Assembly: GCA_964464465.1 (NCBI GenBank)
Contig: CAYXGF010000027.1
Location: 1 to 22,631, forward strand
Direction: 5' to 3'
DNA from: UBA940 sp964464465
Lineage (GTDB): Bacteria > Bacteroidota > Bacteroidia > Bacteroidales > Rikenellaceae
DNA: 22,631 nucleotides
Every line of letters starts with the position of its first letter. Within the stretch, counting starts at the first letter, position 1. The position numbers and the translations under genes are program-made. This document shows positions 14,480-22,631 of this stretch, piece after piece. The notes under the pieces were generated by a model. That model searched no databases. It saw only the letters and a program-made list of their open reading frames with translations, and was not told where the DNA came from.

Positions 14480-17400
14480 AAGCTTTTGTGTTTATAGATT
14501 TCATAATAGATAACCGGCACGAAAACTATACTCACAAACGTACCCACGACCATGCCGCCGATAAGCGCCAGCGACATGGGATACTGCAAGTCGGAGCCCA
14601 TATCGCCTCTTACAAGAAACGGAGCGATGGCCAGAATTGTAGTCAGCGAAGTCATGATAATCGGTTTCAGACGTCGGCGGCCAGCCTCCATAATGGCCCG
14701 AAGCAAGCCCCGACCCTCGTTCTTGCGAATCCTGTTAATCGTATCCACTTTCAGTATGGAGTCATTGACGACTATACCGCACATCACCACGATACCTATC
14801 AGAGACATCAGATTTATGCTTACACCGAACATCCACAATACAGCCAATGCCCCGGCGATATCAATCACGAGTTCCGAAAGGATTATGAGCGGCTGCACCA
14901 GAGACTCGAACTGGGATGAAAGAATAAAGTACAGCAGCAGAACGGCTATCACCAGCACTGTCAACAGTTCATTTGTCATGTCTCGCGACGAGAAATACGA
15001 GCCGCTGAAACCGACCTCGAATCTCGGGTCGTCGGCCACAGCCTCACGCACGGCCTTCATGACACCTTTCACACGGGCATCATCGACGTTCATTCCCAGA
15101 TGATAGTATTCTCCCTCAACTCCCGTGACGATACTTTTCAAATCGCGGTTGCGTGTCTGAATCACAAGGTCGGACATCGGAACATCCACGCCACCTTTCG
15201 TTATATAGGTATTGTCTATTATCTCCGTTACATCCTGCTTTCCCTCGCCCACGACCACAGGCAGCGAAAAAGCCCCTTTCGAGAGAGTCATCACACGGTT
15301 GACCGACAGCTGACGCCTGAGTTTGGCAACTATATCTCCGTAAGTCACGCCATACAGCGCCATCATCTCCGGACGCGTCACATACTCGACATGCTCCTGC
15401 CACTCCATAGGTTTCAATTCCACATCCGGCACGGCACGACTTATGGCGTCTATCATCTGATTCAGCGATGAGGGCTCGGGCGTATCTCCGGTAGTGGAAC
15501 GCAGGCGAACCACAAGAGGCTCCTCGTTCTCGGAAAACAACATGTCGAACACATTGCCCGAAGTGCCGAATTCACACAATGCCTCGGGATAATGCCCGGC
15601 GATGAAATCCCTGATGCGCGACTCGACTGCGGCAAGCTGTTCCGGTGTTCCGGCTTTGAGATATATAATCGCTTCGGTAAGCGAAGTCTCGTCCGTGTGC
15701 GAAAGAATGAACTGCTGCACACCGACCATCGAAGTGGCCTGCACCACATCGTCTCCCGCATACTCCACCAGTTCTGCGCAGCGGCGGACATTCTCATCGA
15801 GTGTAATACGCTTGTTCCACGATATGTTCACCAGCGCGTCAGTATGCGACAGCGCAGGCAATTTCTCCTTCGGCATTTCAATAAGCGCAACAACGCCCAA
15901 AACAGTACCGCACAGGAAGATGCCCCACATCACGGCTCGGTGACGGAAGAACCATTTCAGACAACCGTCATACACCGTATACATCCGCTCCATGTGCAGA
16001 CAATCGAGCAGGCGGCTTCGTTCGAAACGCACCTTGCGGCGATAAAACATATAATAGAACACCGGTATCAGCACCGCGCTCACGACAAGCGATGCCAGAA
16101 GAGTGATTGTCACCGCCATAGCCTGGTCATAGAACATGGCACCGGCTATTCCGCTGACGAATATCAACGGTATGAATACCGAACATGTCGTAAGTACCGA
16201 ACTGAGCATCGGAGCGAACACCTCGCGCGAAGCCAGCACCGAGGCATCGTCCAGCCTCATCCCGTTCTGCCAGCGATAGGTTATGTTGTCGACAACGATA
16301 ATCGAGTTGTCAATCATCATACCCACGCCCAGCACAAGTCCGGCCAATGAGATTATATTTATGGATATGCCAATCAGGTGGAACATCAGCATCGAAGCGA
16401 TTAACGTTATCGGAACGGTAATCACCACGATGACCGGCGAGCGGAAATCCTGCATAAAGAAAAATATAACCGCACATGCCAGCAGCATGCCGACAAGCAG
16501 ATTGTTGATAAGATTCTGTATCGAGTAATCCAGCAGTTCGGTCTGGTCGCGGGTTACGGTGAACTGAATGTCGGGATACTCCCTGCTGAACGAGCGCATC
16601 AGCGAATTCATACTGCGTTTCAGGTCGGCCATCCTCGATTCCGAGCGCTTGATTACGGCAAGGGTTATGGCCTCCTTGCCGTCCGATATGACACGGCCCG
16701 AACGTTGCGCCGAGTGCTCTATAACCTGTGCAAAATCTTTAAGTTGATATATGCGTCCGCCGGTCTTTATATAGAGGTTGCCTATTTCGCGGTAGTCGGC
16801 GACACTTGATTCGAAACGCACGCTGAACTGGTACTCTCCGTCACGGATTGTCAGATTTCCAAGCGACACGTTGGCGCCATTAAGTGCATTTTCTATCACG
16901 GAAACGCCAAGTCCCAACGCCTCCAATTTGGCCATATCGGGAATTATCAGTATTTCCGGCGTGGTGTATCCGCTCACATCCACCATTGCGACATCGCTCA
17001 ACTGTTCGATTCGTTTGACGATGACCTGAGTGGCGAAATTGCTCAGTTCCACAAATTTCGGGGACACATCCCGCTCGGAGGCAGACACTGCGCCGTCGTC
17101 GCCGCGCAATGTCATATTGACATAGAAAGCCGGAATGTCCGTGGCGCTCGCCTTCATGACCTTCGGACGGTCAATCTCCTTGGGCAGCGAGTTCATCGCC
17201 CGGTCAATCTTCTCGTTGACCTCAACAAACAGATAATCCACATCGCGGTCGAAGTCGAAACGCATGGTTATCACGCCGCTTCCGTCTTTTGTCTCAGTAT
17301 GAATGTCGCTAAGGCCCGACACCTGTACGAATTGCGAGTGAAGAGGCTCTACGACGCTTTTATTGAGCTCTCTGGCCGACATTTCGGTCGACGACACCTG

Positions 17401-17535
17401 AACGGTTATTTCCGGCACGTCAATGGCGGGCATCAGCGACACCGGCAGCATTCCGGCCGCAGACAACCCCAGCACACACAGTGCAATAAGCACCATGCTC
17501 ACGGCAATAGGACGATGAAGCAGACCTCGAAACAT
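14476..17535 (-). CDS. RND efflux permease, first subunit
   Basis: The protein has 1,019 residues from the ATG at 17535, the full length of an RND/HAE-type proton-driven exporter. The first helix (PIAVSMVLIALCVLGL) follows a short cytoplasmic tail (MFRGLLHR). The earlier in-frame ATG at 17580 is rejected because it would overlap the adaptor gene and add 15 atypical residues. Periplasmic porter domains follow, then helix 4 with GVGMMIDNSIIVVDN, holding one Asp of the usual pair, and helix 10 with GIVVNDSILKVD. It sits 10 nt behind the adaptor gene and overlaps the second permease gene by ATGA. The substrate cannot be read from sequence; drugs, bile acids or lipids are typical of the family. 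Confidence 0.92.
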   Translation of the reverse strand: MFRGLLHRPIAVSMVLIALCVLGLSAAGMLPVSLMPAIDVPEITVQVSSTEMSARELNKSVVEPLHSQFVQVSGLSDIHTETKDGSGVITMRFDFDRDVDYLFVEVNEKIDRAMNSLPKEIDRPKVMKASATDIPAFYVNMTLRGDDGAVSASERDVSPKFVELSNFATQVIVKRIEQLSDVAMVDVSGYTTPEILIIPDMAKLEALGLGVSVIENALNGANVSLGNLTIRDGEYQFSVRFESSVADYREIGNLYIKTGGRIYQLKDFAQVIEHSAQRSGRVISDGKEAITLAVIKRSESRMADLKRSMNSLMRSFSREYPDIQFTVTRDQTELLDYSIQNLINNLLVGMLLACAVIFFFMQDFRSPVIVVITVPITLIASMLMFHLIGISINIISLAGLVLGVGMMIDNSIIVVDNITYRWQNGMRLDDASVLASREVFAPMLSSVLTTCSVFIPLIFVSGIAGAMFYDQAMAVTITLLASLVVSAVLIPVFYYMFYRRKVRFERSRLLDCLHMERMYTVYDGCLKWFFRHRAVMWGIFLCGTVLGVVALIEMPKEKLPALSHTDALVNISWNKRITLDENVRRCAELVEYAGDDVVQATSMVGVQQFILSHTDETSLTEAIIYLKAGTPEQLAAVESRIRDFIAGHYPEALCEFGTSGNVFDMLFSENEEPLVVRLRSTTGDTPEPSSLNQMIDAISRAVPDVELKPMEWQEHVEYVTRPEMMALYGVTYGDIVAKLRRQLSVNRVMTLSKGAFSLPVVVGEGKQDVTEIIDNTYITKGGVDVPMSDLVIQTRNRDLKSIVTGVEGEYYHLGMNVDDARVKGVMKAVREAVADDPRFEVGFSGSYFSSRDMTNELLTVLVIAVLLLYFILSSQFESLVQPLIILSELVIDIAGALAVLWMFGVSINLMSLIGIVVMCGIVVNDSILKVDTINRIRKNEGRGLLRAIMEAGRRRLKPIIMTSLTTILAIAPFLVRGDMGSDLQYPMSLALIGGMVVGTFVSIVFVPVIYYEIYKHKSL

Positions 17536-17545
17536 AAGACCTGTA

Positions 17546-18625
17546 TTATTTAATATCGGATATTTCCACTTCGGTATCACCTCCCAGATTGAGGTTGCCC
17601 GAAACGATTACCGTATCGCCGACATTCAGCTCGGCTCCACGCTCGGCATTGGCCCTAACCACATACTCATGACTGTTGGCCATATCGATAATGACATATG
17701 TCCACACGCTCCGGCCTCCGGAATAGCGGAACAGCACTTCAAGATTATCGCGGATGACAACTGCATTTTTAGGCACTACCATCTGGTTATCCACCGCCCG
17801 CCGCATGGTCACCTTCACGTTCATTCCGTCCAGCAGCCCGTCAGCATTGGGTATCTCGGCCGTTACTTCAATCTGCCCGTTGGCGGCTACCGTGGGATTT
17901 ATAGCCCTGACCTGTCCGTCGACTTTGACATCGGGTGCGTTGAACGGCGACACCGATACTTTCTGACCGACGCTTACGAACGGAAGCTCGGTTTCAAGAA
18001 CAGCAAACTTGACCTTGAATGCGCCATCGTCCAGCAGCGTACAGAAATCGCCCGACGAACGTTCATACACGCTCTGTTTTACATTGGCCACTTTGCCGGC
18101 AAACGGAGCGCGGATAAAAGAACCTTCGTAGCTGCGCTCGACATCGGACAGGTGCTGGCGTGCATCCAAATAACCCGAACGTATATAGGCTATATTCATG
18201 GTTTCACGAGGAATTTGCGTCGTATCTGTTCCCGCATAGTTGAATCCCGCAAGTTTGTCGGCAAGCTCCATCTCGGCCTTGCGCATTGAGATGCGTGCGC
18301 TGGCAAGCTGCGCCTCGGCATCTCGGCAATCCAGCGATGCAATCGTAGCCCCCGCTGCGACCCTGCTTCCGGGAAGCACATTCACGGCAGCTATCTGGCC
18401 CGAAGTGCGAAATGAAAGCACAGCTTTGCGGCGGGCCTCCAAACGGCCATTGCTTATGAGTTCCTTGTCGAATGTGCGGGGTACGAGCACCATCGCATCC
18501 ACCTGATTAGGCGCGATGCGCTGTTCACTGCGCGCAAGATTGCTGTTTTCCTTATCCTTGTCCTGCTTTCCGGCGCACGCAACGAGCATCACGGCCGCAA
18601 CAACAATCGGTAAAAGTCGTTTCAT
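17546..18625 (-). CDS. RND periplasmic adaptor lipoprotein (MFP)
   Basis: The protein has 359 residues. MKRLLPIVVAAVMLVAC ends in a lipobox (Cys17), so it should be anchored in the inner membrane and extend into the periplasm. The order is standard for membrane-fusion proteins: a first lipoyl half (about 70-100, SFRTSGQIAAVNVLPGSRV), a short helical hairpin (about 103-165), a second lipoyl half (RAPFAGKVANV), then a beta-barrel (FAVLETELPFVSVGQKV) and a membrane-proximal domain. It links the RND permeases to the TolC-like channel. It begins 6 nt after the stop of the outer-membrane gene and is followed by the permease 10 nt on. Confidence 0.9.
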   Translation of the reverse strand: MKRLLPIVVAAVMLVACAGKQDKDKENSNLARSEQRIAPNQVDAMVLVPRTFDKELISNGRLEARRKAVLSFRTSGQIAAVNVLPGSRVAAGATIASLDCRDAEAQLASARISMRKAEMELADKLAGFNYAGTDTTQIPRETMNIAYIRSGYLDARQHLSDVERSYEGSFIRAPFAGKVANVKQSVYERSSGDFCTLLDDGAFKVKFAVLETELPFVSVGQKVSVSPFNAPDVKVDGQVRAINPTVAANGQIEVTAEIPNADGLLDGMNVKVTMRRAVDNQMVVPKNAVVIRDNLEVLFRYSGGRSVWTYVIIDMANSHEYVVRANAERGAELNVGDTVIVSGNLNLGGDTEVEISDIK

Positions 18626-18631
18626 AGGCTG

Positions 18632-20116
18632 CTATTCTACGAGTTTGTCGAATTCGGCCGAAATATCGGTATTCGAAATATAGTCGAACAGCGTATGACG
18701 GCGAATCGTATAATAATAGTTCCAGAAATTGTTCAGATTGGAGATATAGCCCTGCATTGCCTCGTCATTGGCGGCTTGCGCGGCATTCATATCCGTGATG
18801 CCGATGGTTCCGCGCGAAAAGTTATCGATAGACAGACGATAGCTCTCCTCGGCAATCTCGGCTGCACGGCGTGATATGTCGCACTGCATATGCTGATTAT
18901 TGAACTTCATGACCAGCAGCGAGATGTCCTGCTGATAGTCAATCATCTCCTGCTCCTGTCTGTGACGGGTGGTCTCGGCCTGAGCCTCGGCCATATTGAC
19001 GCGGCCACGGCCCAATCCCCAGTCAAGAATCGGCACAGACAGCGAAACGCCAACAATCTCTTTGTCCCGCAGGTTACGATATGTCACCCAAAAATTGTCA
19101 TTACTGTTCGTCACTCCGAAATTGGCATTGATTTGGGCCGATATTCCACGATTTGCCCGTGCCTGCGCGACGGCTTTGTCCGCTTCGAGCATCTTTATCT
19201 CCTGCGAGAGAACAAACGACGAATTAGACAGTGCTTTGAACACAACTTCCGTATGGTCGAGCACCAAATCCGGCAACGAGTAGTCCACTATCGGCTCCAA
19301 ATCGGTACCTTCCTTATACCCGATATAGGAACACAGACGGTTGCAGGCACTGTTAAGAGCCACGGCTTTGCCCGCGATGTCGAGCGAATCATTAAGCATA
19401 CGGAGTTCGGTCTGCAACAGAGCATCCCGAGTTATCGCGCCAAGACGATGACGCTCCCTGGCTATTTTGTAGAGAATTTTGCTGTTCTCGAAGTTTTTGA
19501 CAGCCATGTCGTAGCTTAGGCGGGAACTGACATATCCCCAGAAATAAGCCACCGCATTGATGGTTACCGCCTCCATGCTTTCCAGGTATTCGCGCTTTGC
19601 AGCCTCGAAATTCTTAGGCTCGATTTTCCTGCTCCACTTGAAACGGTTGAAACTCCACAACGGCTGGATGTACGACAGAGATATGGGCTGCGCATAGAAC
19701 GTTCCCGCACGTGACGGTGTGAATTGGTCCAGACGGTTAAGGCTCGAATAGAGACGCACGGTACCGCCAGTTGCCGCAATATTCTGCGACAGAGACAGCG
19801 ATACTGTGTTATTCATCGCGTAGTTTTCACGATAGGCATAGTTTCCAGTCTCCGAGTTCTGCAACGCCACAAGCGAACGGTTGAAATTCGCCAAATCCGC
19901 TCCGAAAGAGAGCGACGGCAAACGTTCTGCACGATATGCTCGATAGGACCAATAGGCCGAAGCAAAGACATTACGATTGACCATGCTTGCAATGGACTGC
20001 TGCTGCGCCAGCATTATGGCTCGCTGCATGGTGATGGTCTGGGTCTGTGCAACAGCCCCCGCGACATTCGCAATCATCACGACGGTTGCGGCTATTGTCA
20101 ATCTAAACAGTCTCAT
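18632..20116 (-). CDS. TolC-family outer-membrane efflux protein
   Basis: The protein has 494 residues from the ATG at 20116. MRLFRLTIAATVVMIANVAGAVAQ is a typical signal peptide; the longer frame to 20158 would add 14 residues before it and cross the promoter. Two repeats of beta strands and long helices are evident, with the second strand pair near VSLSVPILDWGLGRGRV and helices rich in Ala, Gln and Glu, as in TolC/OprM-like channels. It forms the trimeric exit duct of the efflux system. It is the first gene of a four-gene operon in the order channel, adaptor, permease, permease. Confidence 0.88.
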   Translation of the reverse strand: MRLFRLTIAATVVMIANVAGAVAQTQTITMQRAIMLAQQQSIASMVNRNVFASAYWSYRAYRAERLPSLSFGADLANFNRSLVALQNSETGNYAYRENYAMNNTVSLSLSQNIAATGGTVRLYSSLNRLDQFTPSRAGTFYAQPISLSYIQPLWSFNRFKWSRKIEPKNFEAAKREYLESMEAVTINAVAYFWGYVSSRLSYDMAVKNFENSKILYKIARERHRLGAITRDALLQTELRMLNDSLDIAGKAVALNSACNRLCSYIGYKEGTDLEPIVDYSLPDLVLDHTEVVFKALSNSSFVLSQEIKMLEADKAVAQARANRGISAQINANFGVTNSNDNFWVTYRNLRDKEIVGVSLSVPILDWGLGRGRVNMAEAQAETTRHRQEQEMIDYQQDISLLVMKFNNQHMQCDISRRAAEIAEESYRLSIDNFSRGTIGITDMNAAQAANDEAMQGYISNLNNFWNYYYTIRRHTLFDYISNTDISAEFDKLVE

Positions 20117-20155
20117 TTTCGCATCATTTATCCCCGCATACAAGTACGGCAAATG

Positions 20156-20163
20156 CAAAATTA
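20156..20163 (-). promoter_or_regulatory. Bacteroidetes -7 box of the efflux operon
   Basis: TAATTTTG on the minus strand matches TAnnTTTG. A start near 20149 gives a leader of about 33 nt before the ATG at 20116. No clear -33 TTTG is seen; the left arm of a 12-bp inverted repeat (20191-20202) lies just upstream. Confidence 0.55.
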
Positions 20164-20190
20164 ATAATTTAGCTGAAAAACTAAAATTTT

Positions 20191-20511
20191 CACACTACTT
20201 TTTTTTCAAATATCGGCAAAACCACATAATTTCACGCCATCCACAAGCAAAAAAAGCACAACATTACCGAGTTATTCGAATGCATCAGCAACAATATTAA
20301 AAAAGCAATCCGGTCCACCTTCATTTATATCGTCGGGGGAAATGCACGCTATGCTGCTTGCAGACTTACTCCATACAACTATATTTTACACTTTTAAATC
20401 AGAAGCATCGACCTCATCCTCAGAATCTATTCTTATTTCGACGATTGGATATCAATTAATTTTATCAGACTCACACTTATGGGAATGGAAAATTCAATCA
20501 AAAGTAGTGTG
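20191..20511. repeat. 12-bp inverted repeat pair, possible MITE or IS remnant
   Basis: CACACTACTTTT at 20191-20202 is the exact reverse complement of 20500-20511, enclosing 297 bp without a transposase. Similarity continues weakly a few bases inward. No target-site duplication is evident outside the arms. Confidence 0.35.
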
Positions 20512-20967
20512 TTAATCATATCCTTGGGGAGGGGTCATTTCACTTCCACATTTGCGGACAAAAAATTAGGTGATACAGTGAAAAGCATATTTAAAATCCC
20601 TGAGACGTCTCTTGTATAAAAATATTTGCATCCATTATGTTTGGCTTTATAAGCGATTATTATCCAATGTAACGATGTTCTTTACGCCGACGCATGTCAA
20701 CATCCCTTTTCTTTTTGATTGCGGATTATGCATCGATATTTACATTACAATAATATCGCAATGACATCACACAGGCATAAAGTACAATATTTCATTATAT
20801 CAAGACTTGTAGTATATTATTATAACCATAAACGCAAAATATTATTTGACAGCAGAAATATTTATTAACAATATTCTGTATGTTTTTGTGAGTCTTCACT
20901 GTAACCTTTGGGTGAGATCAATAAGTATTGACGTTAAAAAAGTTTGCCATGCAAGCTGTCATCTGCT

Positions 20968-21001
20968 GAGTTATAGCTATATTTGCAATACGGAGTTATA
21001 G
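20968..21001 (+). promoter_or_regulatory. Possible SIR2 promoter flanked by direct repeats
   Basis: TATATTTG at 20978-20985 matches the Bacteroidetes -7 box and would start transcription near 20992, about 150 nt before the SIR2 ATG. GAGTTATAG occurs at 20968-20976 and 20993-21001, on each side of the box, where a regulator could bind. A TTTG at 20943-20946 is too far away to be a normal -33. Confidence 0.35.
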
Positions 21002-21031
21002 TATAAAGAACAGTTATGTGAGCAATATTCG

Positions 21032-21064
21032 ATATATACATTACGAAATACACCTTGTATATAT
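21032..21064 (+). repeat. Palindrome upstream of the SIR2 gene
   Basis: ATATATACA at 21032-21040 pairs perfectly with TGTATATAT at 21056-21064 around a 15-nt loop, about 80 bp before the SIR2 start. It is either an operator or a leader hairpin; no T-run follows. Confidence 0.45.
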
Positions 21065-21143
21065 TCACATCCAATACACTGACAGGCATAGACAAAATGA
21101 CAACAATAATTTATTGGTTTTAGAATTATTATGAACTTCAACG

Positions 21144-22631
21144 ATGAAACAAGACTTCAAAGTATTAGATAATATTCGCAAATGCGTTGAAAAAGAAAGT
21201 ATTTCCTTTATCATAGGTGCCGGATTCAGTAAAAACATCTCCTCTGCATTTCCATTGTGGGGAGATTTGTTATCACCATTGGCAGAAAAGCTATACCCTG
21301 AATGCAATGTCAAAAACGAAGGAAGGAAAAAACAGAACATCGAACGAATTATTGCCGAGAAGACATATCTTGGAATCGCATCAGAGTATGTACGTAGAGC
21401 CGGTTATCACGAAGCGATAGATCTGTACATAGAGTACAATACGCCTTATTTGGTTCGCAATAAAAATGGAGGATATGAATTGAAGGTTAATGGGAAAGTC
21501 ATAGACTCCAATCCATCGACGGAATGCCATGAAAAGTTGTTGGCTCTCAAGGCTAAACACATATTTACTTTCAATTACGACAATACTCTTGATGTATTGG
21601 CGGATGTCGATACATCGAGCAAATTGTTGGCGCAACAGAACCAAGCGGATCAAAAAGTTGAAAATTATCGAAACTTATTGGAGGAATATCGAACGGAATA
21701 TGAGAAATTAAAAGATAAAATAACACATCAAAATAATTCTCTCACAGATAGTGCAGAGTCCAAGGGTGGCAAAATAGATTATAACCGGATCGATAAGATA
21801 ATAGAAAGGTTGAATCTTGGATTTAAACCATATAGAGATAATACATCTGATTTTCAAAAGTTATATCAAGAACATACCGAAACCATCAAACGTGAGATAG
21901 ATAGGCAGATCAGTATATCAAAAAGCGCAAAAGATCAGCGCGAGGATAAATATCAGCTCGTTACAAATGCATATCAAATCTCATTAACAGATGAATGCAG
22001 GAATATTTATAAACTGCATGGAAATCTCAGAACATCTGCGGATATACAATATGAGTTCGACGGGGATAAACACATGCAATACGTTATTACGCAAGAAGAT
22101 TATGACACTTATCCTAAAAAGCATGAAGCATTTGTTAATCTAATGAGAATATCTCTGCTAAAAGGCAGTTTTTGTCTTATCGGATTCTCTGGAGACGACC
22201 CCAATTTCTTAACGTGGATAGACTGGGTAAAAGATATTTTGGACGATGCTGCAACCAAAAGATCACAAAGTTTCCGCACCATTTACTATATCAATGCCGA
22301 CGATAAAAAGTTAGAAACATCCAAAGAACAATTGCTGCAACACCATTATATAGAGGTTGTAAATTTACATGAATATTTTCCGCATGCACGCACACAGCAA
22401 GAAAGAATCTCTTTGTTCTTGGACCATCTGCGCAGAGATAAAGATGCATATAATGCATACAATAAAAGTTGGGATAACATTAATTTTGAAAGAAATAAAC
22501 CAATTATTTTAGACAACTTAGCTCACGATATAGAAACTGTATATAAACTCTCAAAGTATAACAGAATACCAAATCAATGCAGTTTATTCACATTTCTGGC
22601 AGACAGCACGTTGCTGCACAAATCGGTACGA
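21144..22631 (+). CDS. SIR2-domain protein, 3'-truncated by the window
   Basis: 496 codons are open from the ATG at 21144 to the last base. All SIR2 hallmarks are present: FIIGAGFS (22-29) for NAD binding, FNYDNTLD (143-150, Asn144 and Asp146), KLHGN (290-294, His292 as the expected catalytic His) and IGFSGDDPNF (346-355). This is the bacterial SIR2_2-like type found as an NADase in antiphage systems such as DSR, Thoeris ThsA and SIR2-HerA. Between Asn144 and His292 lie about 145 residues, including a charged, probably coiled-coil stretch (about 155-270), far more than the usual few tens. An in-frame stop at 21132-21134 excludes an earlier start. A 13-codon frame at 21131-21172 overlaps the start. 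The C-terminal effector or sensor part, and any partner gene, lie outside the window. Confidence 0.85.
   Translation, partial: MKQDFKVLDNIRKCVEKESISFIIGAGFSKNISSAFPLWGDLLSPLAEKLYPECNVKNEGRKKQNIERIIAEKTYLGIASEYVRRAGYHEAIDLYIEYNTPYLVRNKNGGYELKVNGKVIDSNPSTECHEKLLALKAKHIFTFNYDNTLDVLADVDTSSKLLAQQNQADQKVENYRNLLEEYRTEYEKLKDKITHQNNSLTDSAESKGGKIDYNRIDKIIERLNLGFKPYRDNTSDFQKLYQEHTETIKREIDRQISISKSAKDQREDKYQLVTNAYQISLTDECRNIYKLHGNLRTSADIQYEFDGDKHMQYVITQEDYDTYPKKHEAFVNLMRISLLKGSFCLIGFSGDDPNFLTWIDWVKDILDDAATKRSQSFRTIYYINADDKKLETSKEQLLQHHYIEVVNLHEYFPHARTQQERISLFLDHLRRDKDAYNAYNKSWDNINFERNKPIILDNLAHDIETVYKLSKYNRIPNQCSLFTFLADSTLLHKSVR

Larger units (their letters stand above)
20164..21143. other. AT-rich intergenic region before the SIR2 gene
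   Basis: About 980 bp with no recognisable gene. By eye it is much more AT-rich than the efflux operon. It holds a 12-bp inverted repeat pair, an unrecognised 46-codon frame at 20479-20619 overlapping the right arm, a possible -7 box at 20978 between two 9-bp direct repeats, and a palindrome at 21032-21064. The composition change suggests acquired DNA starting here. Confidence 0.55.

Noticed and set aside
17536..17580. Upstream ATG at 17580 for the first RND permease.
   Set aside because: It overlaps the adaptor gene by 35 bp, and RND proteins normally begin right before the first helix, as the ATG at 17535 does.
20479..20619. 46-codon plus-strand frame in the AT-rich region.
   Set aside because: It has no start signal I can see and overlaps the inverted-repeat arm; it may be an IS remnant, but I cannot support it as a gene.
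20700..21143. CRISPR-like array in the AT-rich region.
   Set aside because: Only two 9-bp direct repeats were found, with no regular repeat-spacer pattern.

Overview
The window looks like a composite of two unrelated genomes. Bases 1 to about 4200 read like a Candidate Phyla Radiation bacterium, most likely Saccharibacteria. The evidence is two FISUMP-type surface-domain cassettes, a MurF-like protein, a TTG start behind a strong Shine-Dalgarno site, sigma70-type extended -10 promoters that put the start codon at about +1, and tRNA genes with encoded CCA. Bases from about 4213 to the end read like Bacteroidales. Promoters there carry the TAnnTTTG -7 box, Shine-Dalgarno sites are absent, the tRNA lacks an encoded CCA, and the gene content is typical of gut Bacteroidales. 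The change falls between about 4196 and 4216 with no run of Ns. Glutamate dehydrogenase starts there without its N-terminal third. I read this as an assembly chimera. Two 10-N gaps (5087-5096 and 14255-14264) show the sequence is a draft scaffold.

Part A, 1-4200: the 3' end of a FISUMP-domain gene (1-231); a second, promoterless copy of the same 3' domain (320-724) that looks like a silent cassette; a GC-rich self-complementary stretch (629-750); divergent tRNA-Phe(GAA) and tRNA-Leu(UAA) genes, each with its 3' end repeated on its far side; a lipoprotein (1763-1179, minus); and a two-gene minus-strand operon of a MurF-like protein and an alpha/beta hydrolase joined by an ATGA overlap.

Part B, 4213-20160: truncated glutamate dehydrogenase with a strong terminator; a possible small ORF; a uracil-DNA-glycosylase-family protein; a FUSC-family membrane protein; an SDR-type L-threonine 3-dehydrogenase; two translationally coupled small paralogous proteins of unknown function behind tRNA-Thr(GGU); a CPA2 cation/proton antiporter with a universal-stress-like cytoplasmic tail; and a four-gene tripartite efflux operon on the minus strand (TolC-like outer-membrane factor, lipoprotein adaptor, and two different RND permeases).

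Part C, 20164-22631: about 1 kb of AT-rich non-coding DNA with a 12-bp inverted repeat pair and promoter-proximal repeats, followed by the first 496 codons of a SIR2-domain protein that runs off the window end. Its motifs match the SIR2 NADase/antiphage-defence families, and it carries a long, probably coiled-coil insertion inside the SIR2 domain. This is the best candidate for an under-described system here, and the accompanying genes would lie beyond the window.
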